Part shown: in pieces, positions 61,101 through 64,000 of the stretch
Layout of the letters: each line of letters begins with the position of its first letter
Position numbering within the stretch: the stretch's first letter is position 1
Assembly (NCBI GenBank): GCA_000310025.1
Contig: FN649739.1
Span: 1,406,224-1,470,223, forward strand
From: Ectocarpus siliculosus
Taxonomy: Eukaryota > Sar > Phaeophyceae > Ectocarpales > Ectocarpaceae
Length of the DNA stretch: 64,000 nt
Reading direction: 5' to 3'
The notes under the pieces: model-generated
Told to the model about the DNA's origin: nothing
The model's input: the letters and a program-made list of their open reading frames with translations, nothing else
The model's database searches: none
Translations under genes and position numbers: made by a program

Positions 61101-63937
61101 GGATCGCGCCCTTGCTCTGTCCATCGACATTGGCGACCCAATCACGAGGGTGAGGAAACAAAATTGTAAGAGAAAAACGCCTCTTGTCGCGGGGGAGACG
61201 TTTCGTCCGGGCGGTAGCCGCTGGAGGTCACTGTTGGCCGTTGTTGGACAGGTTTCGCGTCAAGCGGAGGGAAGTAAGTTCTTGCACTTGTTGGTGGACC
61301 AACTCCACCGAAAATTATTGTATTTTCTCGTGGCGCTTTCGAGCCACACAAGAACAAAGCGCTCTTTAAGCCAGCCACCAAGATTGTTACGTAGCTTCTC
61401 ACACCAAACCTATGCTTGTAGCATTAGCGTGTGCCGCCCTTCGCCTGAAACGTGTTTCCTCCGTGCATCGTCTACGTTTCAGTGCTGGCAAATATCGCGT
61501 AACTTCGTTCATTCGGCTGTGGAAAACTGCTTCAATCGCTGGCCCATGGTATGGTATGCACTTGAATAATTTTTGCCCTCTCCGGGGGCCACGCCCCTCC
61601 GCGACATGCGCTCGTCACAACACAAAGGGCATCGCTCTTATTGCTTCGGGCACGTACAACGCTGGGGAGGGACTAGTCACGGAGGCGGAGGAGCACTTCG
61701 CTGAAGCTTTCGAAATGTTTGCGCCGGTGAGAACAACAAGGAGTGAACAGGCACATCCAGTGCAAAATTGTGAAGTTGTGTAGAAATCAGTTTCTATTTG
61801 GAGGAAAGCTGGTTTAGTTTAGAAGGCAGGGGTAGCTTGACAACAGTTGTTTTGATTCCCATTGTAGGACAAAGATACCCTCGAGGTGGGGCAGAGAGAG
61901 TGTTGTTGGAGTGACTTGCGGAAACCTTGTAGACTGAACCTCTCGGTTCCATCGGAACAAACGTGAGAGGGAGATTACTTCGTAGACGTTGGCCGGGTCT
62001 ACAGGGGTCATCTCTCATGCAGTGCTGGTGAGTGAAACCTTCCGCGTGATATTTCAACATTGCATGTCCGTGGCTCTATGCTTGTTTAATGGTACATGGT
62101 ACACCGCGCTTCTCTCTCAATCTTGTCGACTTCCACTGTATGACGATAACTCCGCGAATAGTCTGTAGTGCACAGAGAGAGCCGACGACCATCTTACTTG
62201 TACTCGTGATCTAGATCAAGACCACGGGTGACGAGCCGGACATTGAGCGGGTAGAGTAACATTTCGGGTTTTTAATACTTCGTTCGTTCTTTGTTGCTGG
62301 GCTGGTATCGTTCCGTCGAGTTCACTTTCGACAATCTTATCCCACGGGCGCAATGTTGGACGACGTGCAGCAATCTTGGAGCCTGGATTCCGCCGCATTT
62401 TATCAATCATCTATCGCCATGCGGTATCAAACGAACTGAACGCTTAGTTCCGTCGTTCGGTCTATCTACATTGATAACATACTACGCAGAAACGAACGAT
62501 CTTCTAACGGCACCACGCGTGCTGTTCACCAACTGAAACAAAAAACATGTCTAGGCCGGTGACTACTCTCGATGTGGGGAGGTCGTGGTGGGATCGGCTT
62601 ACGCAAAGCTGTGCTCCGGAGACACGCCGGAGGCCTTGTCCATGTTCAATGAGGTCCGAGATACGGCCATCTCCCACAACGACGACTATCTTTCCCAGGT
62701 ACAAACACGGCACGCTTTTTGTTTGTCCTTTCGCCACGAAAAACTGGCCGAACGCAGAACCAACCGCAACTAGATAGTTCTCGAGTCCATCGAGTTAGTT
62801 GCAGAAGAAAGGTTTTCGTAGTCGACAGATCTGGATTTCAGAACGGAATAGAAGAGAGCGTTTCCGTCACGACTGCTGTGTAGCTGCCCCTACAAGGGTA
62901 TCCAACTTCTCCGCTGCCTGTTTCTCCCGCGGGAAAAAGGCCTCGCTGCACGGAGCGGCCTTGGTGCACGCCATCACGGGAAACATGGCGGAGGCTTCCG
63001 CCGGCCTGGCGAAGATGAGGTCTATTGTAGAGGAGGACTGGGCCCGTCGAAGGGGCAGGAGGGGCAGGACGGCCGCCGCCACGGAGGGCACGAGCCACGC
63101 CTCCCTGGTGGTCATGGAAACCCTCGGCGCCTATCTGGCGGCATCGCGGGTAAGGCATAGGCGGATCTCAGGCGTGTACCCTTGGTCCTCCGCTGTGTTG
63201 ACTGGATAAGACTCTCTCTATGTGTGTCTTGCTTTTCCCTAACCAAGTCTTGTACCTGATTGTACCAAGCGTTGCTGTGCCGCCGTAGTCCGAGCAACGG
63301 TTGAGCAACACGAGTTCAGCTTGACACTTCGATGATCTGCTGGTCTCTCAACTTCCAAAGGCGACCACCCCGTGGGTGGTTACACCACGGTCTTACGACC
63401 CCCCTCGACAACGATTGATCTTTGAATCCCACCCCCCACTGCATCCAGGGCGACGGAAAAGCAGCGCTGAAGGGCGTGTGCCGAGCATCTCTCCGCCTGT
63501 CCCGGGCAGGTGCTCTGCGCTTCAGCTCCGGCCTGTTCTTGCACTTAGCCACGGACGCATGTTTCACGATCTTGGAGCAGGTACAACAACACCGTGCGTC
63601 ATTCACTCGTTGAGATTGGTGGCTTGGTTCCGCCAGCTCACCTGGGCCTTCGCTCTTCGGGTTCGTCCCATCCCTTGTCATTTTTGTGGGCTCGCCTGGG
63701 ACTTCGCTCTTCGGGTTCGTCCCATCCCTTGTCACTATTGTGGGGGATACGTTTCTGGTGGGAACCCCTTGCGATGATGATTTTCGCGCGCTGCATGTAT
63801 AATTGTACATTTCCAACCGAAACCTGTTTTTCGCTCACGCCTTGGAGCAGGACATGCTTCCTCCCGGGCCTGACAGCTATCGAAGAGTTATCGCAGCGGC
63901 AAGGCTTCTCATTCGCACCCTCGGACGATTTGCTCAG
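36230..63937 (+). CDS. Soluble adenylyl cyclase (ADCY10-like): two cyclase halves, NTPase and helical repeats; continues past the window
   Basis: About 38 exons: 36230-37316, 38219-38355, 38876-39021, 39164-39377, 39940-40055, 40660-40837, 41523-41772, 42419-42672, 43551-43745, 44668-44978, 45563-45776, 46114-46251, 46918-47049, 47837-47996, 48258-48379, 49067-49322, 49663-50467, 50626-50772, 51386-51530, 51814-51968, 52249-52408, 52973-53050, 53572-53778, 54772-54910, 55131-55306, 55903-56049, 56652-56708, 57091-57432, 58510-58638, 59040-59147, 59373-59543, 60557-60676, 61060-61149, 61628-61726, 62555-62698, 62940-63149, 63449-63580, 63851-63937. All joins are in phase, about 2,590 codons; the last exon ends in a donor, so the gene runs on. 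The family converts ATP to cAMP and is bicarbonate- and calcium-stimulated in animals. Domain blocks are listed separately. Least certain are the exon 13 start, the exon 18 and 28 ends, and a possible extra exon at 58122-58166. Introns over 300 bp hold no other gene. Confidence 0.86.
38744..38772 (+). repeat. Dispersed repeat family B, cyclase intron 2 copy
   Basis: GCCATCGACCGCGCTTAACC then GTTGGCGATTG, a diverged copy about 100 bp before exon 3. Confidence 0.5.
39164..40837 (+). other. Cyclase gene: catalytic half C1
   Basis: Exons 4-6. LLFADISGFTRLS carries the first metal-binding Asp (about residue 466). GGDIIKFCGDAVMIVW carries the second (about 510) and the Lys four residues before it that aligns with the bicarbonate-contacting Lys of human sAC. 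ALRLHCGMG and RWEYLVAGDPLRQI follow, both well known in the sAC group rather than in membrane cyclases. All expected C1 ligands are present. Confidence 0.88.
41523..43745 (+). other. Cyclase gene: low-complexity linker between C1 and C2
   Basis: Exons 7-9 add about 233 residues, mostly Gly-rich (several GGGG runs) with basic patches such as GKRNRKE. No motif is recognised. Phases 0,1,0,0 keep the frame from C1 to C2. The final exon ends in SDYLAPYIE. Confidence 0.7.
44006..44049 (+). repeat. Exact 22-bp tandem duplication
   Basis: GATCGGTGCTCCGAAGAACA plus CT, twice in a row, in cyclase intron 9. Confidence 0.9.
44668..46251 (+). other. Cyclase gene: catalytic half C2
   Basis: Exons 10-12. 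RFVTTIFINIYGLE opens the fold. DDKGCVMIGAFGLP contains the Lys that recognises adenine in sAC. GITTGQVYCGFVGA and RCEYAMMGCSVNLSARLM carry the catalytic Asn and Arg (NLSAR). VDFEVWKRAHNFFDFE and VPVFRP end the domain. With C1 this gives a complete ATP site. The exon 11 donor appears to be GC rather than GT. Confidence 0.88.
46034..46107 (+). repeat. CAA run just before a cyclase exon acceptor
   Basis: (CAA)n ends only about 6 bp before the CACAG acceptor of exon 12, replacing the normal pyrimidine tract. A comparable CAA/AAT region at 51600-51780 precedes exon 20. Confidence 0.85.
46918..55306 (+). other. Cyclase gene: AAA-type NTPase module with a large insertion
   Basis: Exons 13-25. GVTAELEVLENSVRRL leads to PVILLGQ at the end of exon 13; exon 14 opens SGSGKTRLVRS, so Walker A (GQSGSGKT) is split by an intron. 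Exon 15 has NTPYCIWNSILDKIF. Exon 21 carries Walker B, LLLIIEDAQWM. Exon 22 has LRLMIIISARP, a sensor-like strand; exon 23 ends in GGGNPLFVRN; exons 24-25 have SRFDALEPPEQTVLK and VIGATFSKDLLLHML, standard in sAC and related STAND-type ATPases. Exons 16-19 insert several hundred low-complexity residues between Walker A and Walker B. Confidence 0.82.
49067..51530 (+). other. Cyclase gene: basic, Ser-rich insertion in the NTPase core
   Basis: Exons 16-19 encode about 450 residues rich in Ser, Arg, Lys and Gly (examples: SPARSRTAVG, SSKRKVNSKGG, KSRRDQASRRSVG), predicted disordered, with many possible phosphorylation sites. Phase matches at each border (1,2,2,0) support inclusion in the mRNA. 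Confidence 0.65.
55903..63937 (+). other. Cyclase gene: C-terminal helical (TPR-like) repeat region
   Basis: Exons 26-38. Typical pieces are TVYTMMLTDQKESLHEVCAQ, TLVARWIGAIGMAHLHLGRL, TESLLDRALALSIDIGD, AEEHFAEAFEMFAP and AKLCSGDTPEALSMFNEV, matching the helical hairpin repeats after the NTPase in sAC. As modelled, all junctions are phase 0. An uncertain 45-nt exon (58122-58166) would also fit in phase. Confidence 0.75.
63641..63745 (+). repeat. Tandem duplication of about 50 bp in cyclase intron 37
   Basis: Both units share CTTCGCTCTTCGGGTTCGTC followed by CCATCCCTTGTCA, then diverge (TTTTT versus CTATT) before GTGGG. Confidence 0.9.
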
Positions 63938-64000
63938 GTACACACGAGTCAAGAGTGACTAGAGAGGCACGATCCACATTCGGTACGGCCTGGGTAGAAA

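Overview
The window looks like nuclear DNA of a brown alga, closest in style to Ectocarpus. This is inferred from gene architecture, not from a search. Genes carry many short exons (often under 200 nt) separated by long introns, nearly all GT-AG. Coding exons are GC-rich. Trinucleotide runs (CAG, CAA, CTC, GTT) and GT microsatellites are frequent, and there is an assembly gap of 100 N. Nothing prokaryotic was seen.

Layout. (1) 288-5711, plus strand: a seven-exon gene for a GDP-fucose O-fucosyltransferase-like enzyme, probably missing its 5' end; its introns hold several dispersed repeats. (2) About 8790-14722, minus strand: a protein kinase gene with a 1.7-kb intron, a polyQ/H insert in the kinase N-lobe and a long polyGlu tail; two further good exons lie downstream (10201-10040 and 9099 leftwards) and may belong to it. 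(3) 14723-18139: no supported gene. (4) 18140-18360: a MITE with 51-bp inverted termini. (5) 18415-27516: a Ty1/copia LTR retrotransposon on the minus strand with gag-pol order protease, integrase, RT and RNase H. Its 300-bp LTRs appear identical but its reading frame is broken, and a third, truncated LTR and the N gap lie at its left. (6) 27550-30567, minus strand: a five-exon hot-dog thioesterase gene with the retroelement in its 3' flank and a foldback transposon in its 5' flank. (7) 30769-33837: a foldback element of tandem modules into which a second long-TIR element (30815-32130) has jumped, with a 9-bp target duplication. (8) 36230 to beyond the right edge, plus strand: about 38 exons of a very large soluble adenylyl cyclase (ADCY10-like) gene.

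The cyclase gene is the most complete story. An acidic, disordered N-terminus leads into catalytic half C1, a Gly-rich linker and catalytic half C2. An NTPase module follows, with its Walker A motif split across an exon junction and its core interrupted by several hundred low-complexity residues. A helical-repeat region encoded by consecutive phase-0 exons comes last. Every exon I placed keeps frame with its neighbours, giving about 2,590 codons before the window ends. Three of its introns appear to use GC donors.

Exon borders were set by eye from splice consensus, reading phase and family motifs. None has transcript support here.
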